This document shows positions 63,591-64,000 of a stretch of DNA of 64,000 nt, piece by piece. The translations under genes were made by a program, and so were the position numbers. The DNA is taken from contig JAUPFP010000165.1 in NCBI GenBank assembly GCA_036925085.1, forward strand, positions 1-64,000, in the 5' to 3' direction. Source of the DNA: Brachycybe producta. Its lineage: Eukaryota > Arthropoda > Diplopoda > Playtdesmida > Andrognathidae. The notes beneath the pieces were generated by a model. That model worked only from the letters and a program-made list of their open reading frames with translations, did not search any database and was not told the DNA's origin. The stretch's first letter is position 1, and the number at the start of each line of letters is the position of its first letter.

Positions 63591-64000
63591 GAGGCACTAA
63601 GATTATTGGTAGCAGGGCTGACGTCGCATCCCTGCAAGGAAAATCCCAGCGGTTAAGGCTTTTTGTTAGTGGGTGCATTCCCACAACTTCCCCATCAGTG
63701 CTACGTTCCTATCTGGAAGAGAATGATGTTGCAGTTTTGGATGTCAAACAAACATCTCGTCCTGGAAGCTATGCTGCATCGTTTTTTATCTCGATTGATG
63801 GCAAGTCTAAGCCATTGGTTGTGGATGATAAGTTTTGGCCAAAAGACATTTCCATTCGTGAATGGAAGGGTCCTGATCCCCATCCAAATGTTACTTGCAA
63901 CTTGGATGCTTCTAATTTTGCTGGGTCAATCATTCCCTCTGATGCTGGGGGATTCTGGCCTAACAATACTGTCCAAGGGTCAAGCACGTCTGAACTGTCG
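63591..64000 (+). pseudogene. LINE ORF1-like fragment running off the window
   Basis: Open in one frame from about 63593 to the end: GTKIIGSRADVASLQG, RLRLFVSGCIPTTSPSVLRS, YLEENDVAVLDVKQTS, DDKFWPKDISIREWKGPDPH. The pattern RLFVS..P..S...L..YL.......V..VK..S and FWP..I.IR.W is common in the C-terminal part of ORF1 of jockey/CR1-type LINEs. The start is lost at the E3 junction; whether it is intact to the right cannot be judged. Confidence 0.65.

Overview
The window reads as repeat-saturated, AT-rich intergenic or intronic DNA from a eukaryote, most likely an invertebrate animal. The grounds are abundant simple-sequence DNA, tRNA-derived SINEs, CR1/jockey-type LINE remnants and many short terminal-inverted-repeat (TIR) elements. 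There is no operon structure, no rRNA gene, no CRISPR array and no intact host gene that I can support. I cannot place the species. The only protein-coding sequence with a recognisable family signature is decayed LINE material: reverse-transcriptase C-terminal fragments near 10.1, 11.6-12.0, 35.2-35.8 and 42.9-44.1 kb, and an ORF1 fragment running off the right edge at 63.6-64.0 kb. Other long ORFs are by-products of tandem repeats or of long palindromic MITEs.

Layout. Letters are my own family names. Family A: a nearly palindromic MITE of about 206 bp, 19 copies including truncated ones. Family B: relatives sharing A's core, 10 copies. Clean target-site duplications (TSDs) of A and B are mostly 9 bp (range 8-10). 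Family E3: about 305 bp, TTA/TAA TSDs (PIF/Harbinger-like), 10 main copies plus a scrap. Family C: about 430 bp, 8-bp TSDs (hAT-like), 10 copies. Family D: about 0.75 kb with long inverted arms and TTAA-type ends. Single or few-copy elements: J and H (hAT-like, 8-bp TSD), G, N, L, M, Q, X, F, a pogo/Tigger-like element at 52.3 kb and two Harbinger-like elements at 20.4 and 62.6 kb. SINEs lie at 3.9, 33.1, 42.4 and 51.4 kb.

Two inverted copies of element E (1.6-2.5 and 17.8-19.05 kb) carry a minisatellite that is almost pure alternating purine-pyrimidine, an unusually long Z-DNA-prone tract. A GC-richer block at 26.8-28.06 kb is a higher-order array of 420-bp and 153-bp units. Other minisatellites lie at 8.8-9.9, 23.9-24.35 and 53.65-53.94 kb.

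The elements are heavily nested and give a relative chronology. Family A sits inside N/E3, B, LINE, F, M (itself inside L), N and a Harbinger-like element, so it is among the youngest. The most interesting candidate for something undescribed is the A/B group: each full copy brings GC boxes, CCAAT boxes and usually a full CRE-type TGACGTCA into a symmetric module, so the family may spread promoter-like sequence. No transposase gene is present; every DNA element here appears non-autonomous.
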